This document shows, piece after piece, positions 25,301 through 36,252 of a stretch of 64,000 nt of DNA. The notes below the pieces were generated by a model. It saw nothing but the letters and a program-made list of their open reading frames with translations, did not search any database and was not told where the DNA came from. Both the position numbers and the translations under genes were made by a program. The stretch is from Volvox africanus (lineage: Eukaryota; Chlorophyta; Chlorophyceae; Chlamydomonadales; Volvocaceae), in NCBI GenBank assembly GCA_030268105.1, contig BSDZ01000022.1, positions 496,001-560,000 on the forward strand. Direction: 5' to 3'. Position 1 is the stretch's first letter. The number at the start of each line of letters is the position of its first letter.

Positions 25301-25730
25301 ATACCACCCCAAAACACAGTGTGAGATTAAAGTCGTGGGGGCGGAGAGGGGAAAGTGCGGGGGGAGGAGCGGACTTTGTGAATTCAACCTCCCTCACCCC
25401 TCACCCCTCACCCCTCATCCCTCACCCCAAGCTTCCGCTTTCGTCCAGATGGCGATCATTGTCCCTGGTGTGGGGGCCATGCGTACGGGAACGGCAAATT
25501 CAAATCTTAAGGGTTATCCTAAAACTAGATGTTAATAATTGTCGTGTTTTTGTACTTCCGTTCGTACTTTGTTGCGCAGTGGCGGGCCTGCGACCGCAGC
25601 TCATATTGAGATCCTGGGAAACGAGGCCGTTATGCATGACGTAATCCGAGTGGCGGCGGGACGGTTGGACGAGCTGGATGATGTCATCCACAGCGACATT
25701 GACCGCATCGCAGTTGCAGTCAATCTCTGA
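17220..25730 (+). CDS. PDAT1: Phospholipid:diacylglycerol acyltransferase (PDAT)
   Basis: Transfers an acyl chain from a phospholipid to diacylglycerol, making triacylglycerol and lysophospholipid; LCAT-fold membrane enzyme. Exons: 17220-17906, 18271-18625, 18985-19079, 19192-19254, 19698-19768, 20030-20132, 20638-20742, 21212-21338, 21821-22025, 22327-22669, 23357-23480, 24066-24613, 24839-25005 and 25580-25730. Total 3144 bases, 1047 residues, all phases close; Chlamydomonas PDAT is close to this length. Residues 1-200 are a low-complexity N-terminus, followed by one membrane segment (WPLVFGVTLLALAAVH). VIVPGFVTSGLELWQG (about 344-359) is the conserved first block. The nucleophile is Ser488 in VVITAHSFGEN. 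DGDGTVPLLSLG (about 950-961) carries the Asp and AHIEILGN (His about 1006) the His of the triad. Conserved MSYDWRLAIP and LYGVGLPTERGYHY are also present. Poly-Ser and Ala-rich linkers sit near 660-700 and 840-900. The 24614-24838 stretch stays open in frame, but I treat it as an intron because the family has no counterpart there. Confidence 0.96.
18893..18972 (+). repeat. CCCTC-rich pyrimidine tract in PDAT intron 2
   Basis: A run of CCCCT and CCCCCT units ends just before the acceptor at 18984. It probably doubles as an extended polypyrimidine tract. Confidence 0.75.
20979..21182 (+). repeat. CTCCC/CTC tandem tract in PDAT intron 7
   Basis: About 200 bases of CCTCCCCT units, pure pyrimidine on the coding strand, end about 30 bases before the acceptor at 21211. 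The mirror-symmetric composition could form triplex DNA. Long open frames in it on both strands are compositional artefacts. Confidence 0.9.
21708..21812 (+). repeat. CATATA/CACATA microsatellite in PDAT intron 8
   Basis: Alternating purine-pyrimidine repeat of ACATAT and ACACAT units immediately before the acceptor at 21820. It belongs to the same simple-sequence family as the far longer GTATGT array at 49848-50540. Confidence 0.8.
25168..25206 (+). repeat. 10-bp tandem repeat in the last PDAT intron
   Basis: The unit ACGGTTAAAA is repeated about four times. A second simple tract of CCCTCA units follows at 25388-25430 in the same intron. Confidence 0.8.
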
Positions 25731-26869
25731 TCGACGAAAATGTACACATGTACACACTGTACGGCGCCTACATACGGAGGGTAATAGCTTGAAATCTGTT
25801 GCAGTATTCGATATATATTGCGGATGCAGCTCTGCTTTGGGCCCTGTTTTGGATGTGCGCTTTCCCGTAATCACGGTCGTACGACATGTACACTTAAGTA
25901 TTTTTTGCGGCTGTATGTAGCCGGTGGTGTTGCCGGGGTTGCTGTGGGAGGCCGGGCTGCGGGTTGTGGTTTTGCTGCGGAGGCAGTTGGATGGTAGTTG
26001 TTGGGCGGGGGGAAGGGTGGGGTGGGTGGGGGCGGTGGTAGTGGTGGGGGTAGGGGAAGTTCAGGTTGGAAATTGATTGCGTTATAGCTCATGATATGTC
26101 CCAAGGTGGTTGTGACGGTTGTCCGTTAGATACGGGAGGGCAGGCGCCGTACCGAGAGCGCACAGCCGCACAATGAGCGAGGGCATCAGGGAGATGAGGC
26201 GAGTGGATGGCATGAATGACATATTTTTAAGAACGATGGATCTTAGAAACACATCACCCGTGCCGTACAGGAGAAATTTTATTTTCTACTTTTTTCCATG
26301 GTATGTTGTTGGTGCTCGCGTGAGGAATGCTAATGAGCTAGTTGCCTGTTTGTGTCTTCGGGGATCATTTAGTTGAAACGTGACTTGGTGTTAGCTGCAG
26401 TTAGAGGGGGAGACACCGTTGGTTTGTTTGTTGGCGAGTTGGTTATTGGTCAAGGGAAGTTGGTTATTAGTTAAGGTTGATATTGATCAATGGTGGGGGA
26501 TGCAGCGGTATTATTTCCTTATACATCTTACACATGCTCTTTTGGCGGCAGCAGTCTGTACGGCAAGGCGTATATATTATTTTATTCCTCTGGATGCGCC
26601 GTTGTGCCTTGGTATTCGAGGTGCAGACATACCGCATACCAAACGGTGTGAGAAGTGCTATGAGTGAGAGTGTGATGCACTTAAATGTTTCCGCACTCTG
26701 TAGTACGGACCATTAGATATATGCTTGCACTGGTCGGTACCTCGCTCGGCGCCGGCCACTGATGGGGATCAACCCGCTATCTACCCGCAGATCAGTCGTC
26801 TACTCGACATAGCCTGCAAATCGTTATTACATTAATCGACCGACAGTGTACGACATTCTGCTGTTTAAA

Positions 26870-26962
26870 TCGCTTGCTCACTCGGCCCTCACTCACTCCT
26901 CACTCGCTCGTCCAGCAGCAGAGAGCCGTACACTGCTTGTCTCATTATTGGCAGTATATTTC
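26870..26962 (+). repeat. Dispersed repeat, copy 1
   Basis: Contains CTCACTCACTCC, then CTCGTCCAGCAGCAGAGAGC and CGTACACTGCTTGTCTC. A related stretch with the same order of blocks lies at 53560-53668 inside a SKI2 intron, with small differences, for example CTCGTCCGACAACAGAGAGC. Confidence 0.5.
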
Positions 26963-27485
26963 TCATACACTGCCTGACCCGGTACAGCCAGCTTCAACCG
27001 CCGGGACGTACGAACATTTGTTCGTTGTATGTACGTACGAATCGCACAAGCATCTTCCGGTTCTTCTACTTCTTATTTCATCGCGCCATGGGGTCAGCTG
27101 ATGCACCGATCGCACTACACTACACGCATGTCAGTTGGTGTTACTGTATGTGTATGTGTATGTGTATGAGGTGGTAGGTGGGCGAATCAGTGATGCCTCG
27201 GGGATGAGAGTTGAGGTCAGTCTCTGCCACTGGCAGTCTGGTGGCCGGGAGGATGGCGCAGAGGTGTTCAAAGCAGTGCCGGCAGGAAGGCAAGGCAAGG
27301 CAAATTCAGCTCGTCTCGAACACATAGCTTTTTGTATGTGCATTCGTTTCACAATTTATACAAGTTACCTGATATCGTGTGGTATTCCACCCCCTTCACC
27401 CAACCGTACTACATGGCATAGTTGATGATTTATGTGACCTCCATAACCCTAACCTCAAGATAAGGGAAGAGTACTCGGATGCGTC

Positions 27486-27638
27486 ATGATGCATCACCAT
27501 TATCATCATCAGCAGCAGCAGCAACACCATCACCATCAACACCACCACCACCACCACCACCTGCGCTCTAAGACCGCCCTCTCTCTACCCCAACCCCAGG
27601 ATCGGGGTCGATTAGGACATACATGCAGCTTGAAATAA
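27486..27638 (+). other. His/Gln-rich small open frame, 50 codons
   Basis: Starting ATGATG, it encodes MMHHHYHHQQQQ followed by two His runs and then LRSKTALSLPQPQDRGRLGH before TAA. The composition follows a CAY/CAG simple repeat, so the frame may be accidental. No promoter or splice signal supports it as a gene. Confidence 0.15.
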
Positions 27639-28992
27639 ATTAAACTTCAACACCGTACAATGTCGTACATTGTACGTTTTTCTAAGGGTACGATTACAAC
27701 TTGCAAACGTTACAGCGCCCGCCCGTACTACGTTTTATCGCCCACACGTCCCAGAGCACTAACACATGTGGAGGTCCCGGTCCCTCTAGGCAACCCTCGC
27801 ATGCTTGTTTAAAAGTCAATCAGCGCACGTCTGCGCTTCCGCAGTCTGCGTATTTTTACATTATCTTTAACATCAGCTGTGGAGCTCCCATTTCCAAGAA
27901 GAGCTTAACAGAAACCGTAAAAGTTGGTACGCCTGATAAGAAATGCACACATTTTTCTACATAATACACGAGTACTACAGTACGACACATTTATCCTGGA
28001 CGATGAATGACAATGAGAGCCCTAACCGCGATCAGTGCCTATCAACAGGTGCGGCTATACGGCACTACAGTGCAAATCAACATTCAGCATCAGTACGACA
28101 GACCATCTCAGATCACGGCATACGAAAGTACGGTACGGTATCATGTTCTAGGGAAAGTCACACATCACCCCAGCCTCATCGGGATGTCATCCCCCCCTTC
28201 TCGCACATACACACACACATACATACATACACAGAGAAACAGACACACACACATACCCTGCGTCACTGCAGCTACGGATGCCCTCTTATCATACAATTGA
28301 ACGCGACGGCGTCTCCTTTCAATTGCAACAGTATAAGAATGAACCGTATAAGGTCTAGCGGAATGCGACGACATTACGTAATATGGGATGGTGTTAAATA
28401 CGACGCCACATTGATGACTACAGCTCGGTGACATAATCAAACATTATAACGCTTTCTGATAGATTTGGTGGATGTTATCTGACTCAGGCAAATCTCACTC
28501 CAGCTAAATATGAAGATCGCGAAGGTCCCCCCTTTTCGTGCTTCCCAGCGTCCAAGTTTGCGGGACAAACAAACAAGCCCTACGAGAGGCCCGAAGGGAC
28601 CTTCTGTCCCCTCACTGCCCATCTGCCTACCTCAGATCTGTTTACTTAAGGTGAGAGGATTATCAAAATCGTGTCGTTGGGGGGGTTCGTGTTTTCCACC
28701 CCTCCCCACCCCCAGCCAGTAATTACCCCTACCCCCTGCTAACCCCCACCACACCCAAGCCCAACCCGCGAAACGAAAGCCAGTTCCCCAGTAGCTTCAG
28801 AACAAAACGTGAAAAGGAAGCAGCTGTGTACGACAGGACAGGACTGCAAATTGCGGCGGCGACAGTGGCGTCGCTGTCGTCAAATGAGTCGCTCCATTTT
28901 ACGGCACACCAGCCCCACGTGCCAAAGGACATTACCAGGTCCAAGACCATACGAATACGAAGTCGTACAGCGGCTGCCCCTTACGTGGGGCA

Positions 28993-29811
28993 TTAGATCT
29001 TGACGTACGTGCACATGCCGGGGGCCGGCTCTGAGTTGTATCTGATGTCCGGTGCGCTGCTCGTCCACATGTACCTCATGTTGTTGAACGCGTGACAGCT
29101 GGTTTCGTTGAGACATTGAGTGTAAACGTCGTTGAAGCAGTCCTTAGAAGGCCGTGCCAAGAGGGCGTCCGGGGCATCGTCGGGGAACGAGACATCGTTG
29201 TAGGCGACAAAACCGCGCATGGGAGCGCAAGCTGCAAGTTGGAAGTTGGAAGTTGATAGTTATCATTTTAAATTCAGTTGGAAGTTAATATGATATAATA
29301 TTTATAATATATAATATGTATTATACCCTAAACCCTAACATAACATAACATACACACCTACAGTGACCAGAGCACAAGGTGAATGAAGTGAATCGCTTGG
29401 GAGTGCCGATTTTCGATCCCCAAACTAAGGACGAGTTTGGTTCTTAGAACGAGAATGAGTTTGGTTCTTAGAACGAGAATGAGTTTGGTTCTTAGAACGA
29501 GAACGAATTTGGTTCTTAGAACGAGAACGAGTTTGGTTCTTAGAACGAGAACGAGTTTGGTTCTTAGAACGAGAACGAGTTTGGTTCTTAGAACGAGAAC
29601 GATTTTGGTTCATGATTCAGTGTGACAGATTTGTAGACTTTTCAAAGGCCGTTTGCTCAGATTTCAATAATGTGGAAAGCGGCACTTCTTGGAAGCAAAT
29701 ATGGCTTTATTTTTGTTACCTACAGACGAGATGCCTTGCGAGATGGGATACATATGCTTATAAACATTGCTTTTCAAATGGCGAAATATCATGGGTGAAG
29801 TTATTATGCCT

Positions 29812-29904
<93 letters not shown>

Positions 29905-32849
29905 GCGCGGGCGCGCACATATGCACGGACATGGGCAGGGCCCTTTACAGGGCAGGGCCTCATGCGGCGCTTCGCACTGAGGCCCCGCCCCAAAAAATAT
30001 ATATTTGCATTGGACATCCTTACCAGCTGATCGGTAAGCTCTTTAACCCTTTAAATTCCGGATCTTAAAAGCAGCAGATATAGATTTCCTGATTGCACTT
30101 TAACCATTAGCGTTGGTATGCCATAAAAATACCTTCTTCTGCGAAGTAATAGCAGTTACTAGCTACTAGTTGAGGTGGTATGGGCTATACATCTAATATG
30201 GTAAGAATTGAAGCCGACGACGGTGTGCTGCCGTACGTGGTGGTGCACGGTGTGCATAAGGAGGTGTGTAATGTACGGAGCCAGAACGCTGCCGTATTCA
30301 TTGGTGCCTTTGTTATCCTCCTTTCCCACTTCATATTCCATTCTTTCCTTCCTTAATCGACAACCCTTTGAGTAACCCCGTTGTTGTTGGATAACCCATT
30401 TTCATAACTGTACGACATCTACCGTACATTCATATGCCTTTATGCCTTCACTTACGTTCCTTGACGTAGGAGCAGATGCCTGTCGCAGAAACGTACTCCC
30501 CCACGCCGCCTATGATATAAGAACCATCGGAGCTAAAGCCCGTACACGCGTAGTTCAGACGGCAAAACTCCGCCGCTTGCGCCTCACTCTCAGCCGTGCC
30601 CTCCGCGATACCGAATCCGCCATACACGGGAATCAGCGCCGTGTCAGGCTTTGAAATGTAACCGAACTTCTCCGTGCAATCTGTCGTACACAGAGCATTA
30701 TACGAATAAAACGCGAACGGTGGAGACATACGGTGATTTGTGTGTACGAGTGTGTTTGCGCATGACAGGGAATGTTTGCTGGGGAATAACGCGGTGGTGA
30801 GAGAGTGAAAACGAGAAAGAAAGATGTGCGGTACGATGGCGGTAAAGTACGAAACGGAAGTATGGGCAATAAAAACCTAATATGTGCATATGGGTAAAAC
30901 GTACCTCCATAATCTCCATGAAGTAATGAGGAGACTCGGCCACTACGAGTAAGAGATAGATATATACATATTATGTATATACATAAAGATGTATATGTAT
31001 AGATATATATGTAATACATAAATATATACATATGTATAAATATGTATATATTTATGTTTACAAACATATGTTTATATAAAGAATCAAAGGATAGACAAAA
31101 CGTCCTTAATTGCGGACACATGACATCAGATACGTGGGTTCTACAGCAACCCCCTGTTTGCCTTAGATATCTCATTCACCCTTCAAGAGGTGACCTCACA
31201 TTGCTTCACATAAAGTGCAGCGGTACTCGGGGCGGCGATATAATGGTCGATGACGCTCGGGGCAAGCAGGTACTGCCCGTTAGTGTCGAAGGCAACGCAG
31301 GAGGGATTGCTGCGGCACTGAGTCTCAGCATCCGCAGAAGAGGCGGCTGTGATGAGGTTTGGGGTATTCGCGCCATCAGAGATCGACCAGGACGTGAACG
31401 GGAGCAGTTTGAAGCCTGTCTTGGGCGCCCACGCTGTTCCGGCAGCGGGGGGAGGGGCGTGACGAGGAGGGGGAGAGGACAGAAAGACACATGTCGTACA
31501 AGGATTTTGACGGCCATACAAGTTGGGGTCGTAGGGTGCAAATGGTGTACTTTAGATAATTCTGAACGGGCCGGAGGAGTTGACCGGAGGAAGCGAGAGA
31601 ACGATTACACGGGCGGTCATGACGTCATTTGTTTATCTCCAAAAACAGTAAACATCAGAGGGGGGTGAGCTGGTGTTTCCCCCTCTCCTTTCATTCCCCT
31701 CTCCCACTCCTTCCATGTCCCTTCCTGCCCTCCTCCCCCTTTTTCCCCCCGGATCTCACTTGATCTCTTCACCCAGCTGCAGGATCCATCCTGCTGGCCC
31801 CACTCGAGCAAGCGGTTCAGATTCACGGTGGAGGCTGTGGAAGCGAAGGCAACGCAGGAACGGTTTCCACTGCAAAGGCGGAAAGCGTCATCGACCGATG
31901 TGAGCTGAAGACCTTCCTCGGACGATTCTGGGAACTGCGTACCCGAAGAATAAACCGGGTGAAAGCCAGTCAGTGTCTCGTAGCCACGCTTGTCGGGGCA
32001 GGCTACGGTACCGAGGCCGGTCGGCGTCCACCAAGCGAGCACCAATTGTACGGATTGTACGGAGAAGGGTGGAGGTTGAAGGGGATGAGGGTTCGACATA
32101 TCGGGAGAAAGGGAAGTAAGGCGGTGGCCGTGACCGGTGTGATTCTTCATAAAAAGGTATATCACGTGTGTGTGTGTGTGTATGTGTGTGTATCTTGGGA
32201 GGGGAGAGTTGTATGCGGGCCGGGCCCCACAAACAAATGGAAAAAGTGTAACGATTTAACATCTGGGAGGCTGCTGACGTACTTACCCTCCGTAGCGCTG
32301 GGAAAACCCACAGACAACCCATCAGCAAGAGGTCCAACCGACTATCATGCCGCCACGCCCGGGAATACCTCCACCCAAACTACATGTGCTGTGCGTCCAT
32401 GGGTGCGTCACGTTCAGTGGCGTGGCTGGGAGGCGGCACCGCACAGCACTGAAAATGGCGTTGAAGTGCTTCACTACTTGCGCCTTTCGGTAAAGCTAAC
32501 TAACATCCTGGAATTTATATGATTGGGATTGTGATGGGATTATATTAATGCTTCGTCAGCATCGCCCTTCCCTGCCCAGGACAATCACCATTCACACAGT
32601 AACCAGTGTTCCGGAGATAAGGTAAAGCAACATAATATGAAAGAAATTAGAGAAGCGTTAAGCTCTACAGGTAAAAGTATTATTTGGGGCACGCGGGTGC
32701 TTTTCGCGACCCTGTATCAATCATCACGCACCCGTGTAAGCGCCAGGATCAACTGCTGCAAAACCAGTCCATGAGCTGAGAAGCACACCAAACATTGACA
32801 CCAAGACAAGCAGCGGAAGATGCTTTGGAAGGTCGTATGAACAAGCCAT
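28993..32849 (-). CDS. Secreted protein with four PAN/Apple-like modules (paralogue B)
   Basis: Likely extracellular, wall or matrix. Exons on the minus strand: 32849-32732, 32002-31760, 31433-31200, 30680-30456 and 29231-28993; 1059 bases, 352 residues; all four introns are phase 1. Exon 1 gives MACSYDLPKHLPLLVLVSMF and more hydrophobic residues ending near FAAVDPG, a signal peptide. Exons 2-5 each encode one module of about 75-80 residues: a first Cys in CP/CT/CA followed by GY or GF, a central Cys pair such as C-x5-C with the aromatic-Ser-x-Gly-x-Tyr strand, and an end of the form C-S/T-Y/W-V-K. Module 2 (31433-31200) begins WAPKTGF and ends ALYVKQ, so it has lost both outer cysteines. Module 4 has six cysteines, a possible glycosylation site (NETS) and HAFNNMRYMWTS. 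Exon-by-exon resemblance to the gene at 36253-41600 shows a tandem duplication. The PAN/Apple label rests on Cys layout only. Confidence 0.82.
29427..29612. repeat. 24-bp tandem repeat x about 7.5 in the last intron of paralogue B
   Basis: The unit GAGTTTGGTTCTTAGAACGA plus GAAC or GAAT is repeated head to tail. TTCTTAGAA within it is a palindrome-like core. Because 24 is a multiple of three, the tract stays open on both strands, but it lies inside an intron and shows no gene signal. Confidence 0.9.
29814..29903. repeat. (CA)n dinucleotide array, about 90 bases
   Basis: Uninterrupted CA repeat in the last intron of paralogue B (between exons 30456 and 29231). It should be highly length-variable between individuals. 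Confidence 0.95.
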
Positions 32850-35800
32850 TTTCCTCGGCGTCGAAGCGCAGCGGCGGATGGGCACGCAGAAAGCCTCTCG
32901 GGCACTCGCGCGGCTGCAATAGGTTAAGGGATGCGCAATAGGTTAAGGGATATGTTTGGACGGTAATGTCCGGTTGGGAAATGGATCCGATTACACCGCG
33001 TCGAGGAACGTTGCAACGAGTGCCGGAACCGATGCGAAGTCGCTACCCAGCGGCGGTAAGGACCAGACCGCTAAAGTTTTCTCAAAAATACAGCATTCAT
33101 AAAAATTGAACGCTTATCCTCTACCATGTTGATCCTCTTACTCCTAACTTCATGCGCCTGTTCTACTGCTTGCTGCGTTACAGCACCTGTACAGGCGCCG
33201 CTCCTAAGAAAAGCCCAGCAGGGAATAAATCAAATCCAAAGACACACCGCGTCAAGCCTCGAGCCCAATCTCCTTGCAGAAGTTTCGCAAAAAAAACCCA
33301 GACTGTCTGTGAAGTTCCTAAGTCCAAAATACCTAGGAGCTCCAGGGACGGCCCCAATCGAGTTGTCGAATGTCAAGAAGGGCAAAAGTAACCGCTTCAT
33401 TTATTGTCATGAAGCTCTTGTCAAGTCATTAAATTACTTTCATTCTTCTGAAGTATCTCTCTCTCCCTTCGCTCCTGAAGTATCGTTACTTAAGGGTACG
33501 TGATGTACCACATCACCATCTGTTTACCGTTCCGGCGCCTAATGTCAAAACATAAAAGCGATCTTTTTGTTAAAAACTGTATAAGTTACAAGTTTACGTT
33601 TCGAAGTTTGTTACAGTTGTGTAGGGGTCCCGGTTGCTAAAGGCCGATGTGCGTGGGGAACTCGGTACGATCGCACCCTACATATTCCACCTGACCGACG
33701 GCAAACCTCAAGCACTTGTTAATTTTTATTTGATGTACCTTATGTAATAATCATTCAGGAAAATACGTAGATGCACTTGTGAGCTGACGTGTTACAGTGT
33801 GCAGAGCGAGTGAACGGCAAGTACCTTGTCCTGGAAGACATTGATTTATGACCTTAAAAATCAATTTATCTTCGGTCTCCTTTTACCAATGGGTTTCCAA
33901 TATACCAAAATCGGGGTTTCTTGAGTACGGCTAATCCTTTGTCCGGGCTACGAGTGCGGCTCGGTCGATTCCGCCCTCCGCATGAAAAGGCCAGATCCTG
34001 AGGAAGGGACATTCGGACCTAACGATCGGCGTATGCAGTGCGGAAAGTGAATCTATAAACATAAACCGCAACAGGAAGTTAAAAATATCGGACCTATGGA
34101 ATCTGGACAGAAGCACAGGACCACGACAGGAGCACAGGACTAACATCGGTGGTTGTTGGTTAGGTTCGGTGAGGTGATCTGTTGGTGAATCAGTTCGTGA
34201 GTCAATTAATGCAACGGTGTAGGAAGTTACAACTTGGAAGATTCTGCACGTCTCCACACATTCAACACCCCGTCTTGCCCTTCAAGCATGACGTCAAGAA
34301 GTGTACAGACGGTGATATCAAAGAGGCAGGGGTGCCGTACACTGCTTGACACATGCTTGTTATGATTCGCTTTGCATGATATGTTGACGAACCTCCACCG
34401 GCTTCCGTTATGGTAGTTACGGGAAAACGTGTATAAGATATCATTTACCGTCACAAAGACCTTTATGATTACACTTTACCAATACATAAGCCCCAACATG
34501 GAAAATTGGCCCAACGGTAATACACAGCAACACCCGAGTATCGCCAGCCTCTTTCAAACCGTCAGCTGCCGGATTGTACAACATTGTACGAAAATTCTCG
34601 CCAAGTAGGGGTTTTCTCGCCAGGTCGGCGTGGTGGAGTCCTCGCCATCACCCTCCAAAGGTTCCATCCATTCCCACAGGGGCCATGCTTATGATGGGGC
34701 GACATCAACTTCCTCCCCCCCTCCCACTTGTCGGGAGTGAGGTTTGAGGCTCAGAGGTGGGTGTGCGGGGCCGGGTGTGGGGGACGGACACTGAGCCTCC
34801 GAAGATCCGCACGGCCACTTGAATGCAAGGGCTAAGACTGATCATATTGTAAGGTATATTCAACGGAAAGCTACTTGGCTTGCAAAGCACACAAGAAACG
34901 CGATGCACCGTAATTACAATAATAATAACAATCAAAACGTTGGGCACTGTTGGGACCGCATATGCGCCTTTTATACCGAATGAAAACAAATATCGATCAC
35001 CACACAACAAACTGCCGTACAACTACAGCCCGCCACAGCCCGCTCTGTTATAAACATACGTGATTGGCTTTCTGGCTGCTTAGGAAACGGCATTGTACGG
35101 CATAGCACGTCACTGCAACAGCTCCAACACCCAAATATGCTCTAGGGTGTTGTACAGCTACACGTCCAGGCCTGCAGGTCGTTGAATACGAAAGAGCCAT
35201 TCCCACGGGCCACAATCTTGTACGGATACCTTTGCGTGTATGTATCTGTATGTTTCTGTGTTTTAAGATAGGATATTCCCTGTTGCGGGGGAATTCAGAC
35301 TGGATGCGCATACCGGAAATGGATATGCGAAACCCATACGACATAAATTGGGGCTGGGGCTGAACTTCGACAAACAACTTCTGCCGGTGTCCTCGCCGGT
35401 CATATTCACACTTGGCCTCGCCTGACATCATAACATCATACCACCAATATCAAAACTACAGTGCACTATGAGGATGATACCCCTCTTGCATCCAACTCCA
35501 TTGCATTGCATCTGTACTTGCAAAGTGGCCCTGGCGTTTTTTAACCGCCAGAAGATGCACGGAGAAGTAACATGCCAATTCAACACATACAGCCCGCAAG
35601 CAATTCTTTTGGATTCTCAGGGATTGTCCTTTACGCAGTCCTTTACGAGATTGCCCTCCAGGAGAGTTCAACGACTCGTAACTTCCATTCAAATCCGTCA
35701 ACAGCATCTTCAAATAAGTGGATAGGTGGATTCGCACCATTCTCGTACAAACGGAGGACGAATGTTTCAGTATATACACGAGCGCGCCTCAAAGCGATAA

Positions 35801-36252
35801 TGGCTTCTCTAATCGCTTGGATAACATGGATATCGATGGTTATATGTATCGCAGAACTTTACGATGCGGTGCCGGGAACAAATTTGCGCACATTCGATGG
35901 CAGAAATGCACAGATGCTCGATGATCATGCAGGATTGGAAGCAAATCTGTTCTGAGGGTCACTACGAGCTAACCACACAACCTTAGCATTTTCTCTGTAA
36001 CCACCTAGCCTCAGCCTAGGACAGCATCGTAACGGAAACGTTTGGCTTTGTCACACCGTGAGCATCGGTTGGAACGCCGAAAGTTCGGCGGCAAGGTATG
36101 AGATCAGACAGTAGTCAAGCTTCAGCAAAATTAGAACCAACCCCGGCGAGTCCCCGTATGGAAGTATTCAGCAGGTGAATAGTTCAGTCAACTTTCACTC
36201 TCGCACCATCCAATAAAGCTTTCAATTCCATTCAGAAAATGGATTCAAATAT
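32850..36252. other. Interval between the two module genes
   Basis: It should contain the promoter of paralogue B and the 3' end of paralogue A. A plus-strand open frame at 33126-33503 starts MLILLLLTSCACSTACCVTA, which looks like a signal peptide, but the rest matches nothing I know. A minus-strand open frame at 35431-35048 (with QKLFVEVQPQPQFMSYGFRI) and a plus-strand one at 35572-35955 are equally unassigned. I would not annotate these as genes without transcript support. Confidence 0.4.
33126..33503 (+). CDS. Possible small secreted protein, 125 codons (doubtful)
   Basis: Starts with MLILLLLTSCACSTACCVTA, a hydrophobic leader, followed by a basic, Ser- and Lys-rich body without a recognised domain. 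It is a single uninterrupted frame in an otherwise intron-rich neighbourhood, which argues against it. It is divergent from paralogue B, with 276 bases between the two start codons. Function unknown; could be chance. Confidence 0.2.
   Translation: MLILLLLTSCACSTACCVTAPVQAPLLRKAQQGINQIQRHTASSLEPNLLAEVSQKKPRLSVKFLSPKYLGAPGTAPIELSNVKKGKSNRFIYCHEALVKSLNYFHSSEVSLSPFAPEVSLLKGT

Larger units (their letters stand above)
25731..28992. other. Intergenic between PDAT and the tandem module genes
   Basis: PDAT transcribes into this region and the module gene on the other strand ends at 28993, so both 3' ends lie here. I found no TGTAA close behind the PDAT stop. No further protein family was recognised. 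It contains a CAY-rich tract with a small His-rich open frame (27486-27638), a GTAC palindrome at 27654-27676, and one copy of a dispersed repeat at 26870-26962. Confidence 0.5.

Noticed and set aside
29427..29612. Protein-coding repeat (8-residue units)
   Set aside because: The 24-bp unit keeps frames open on both strands, but the tract sits in an intron and has no start, splice or promoter support.
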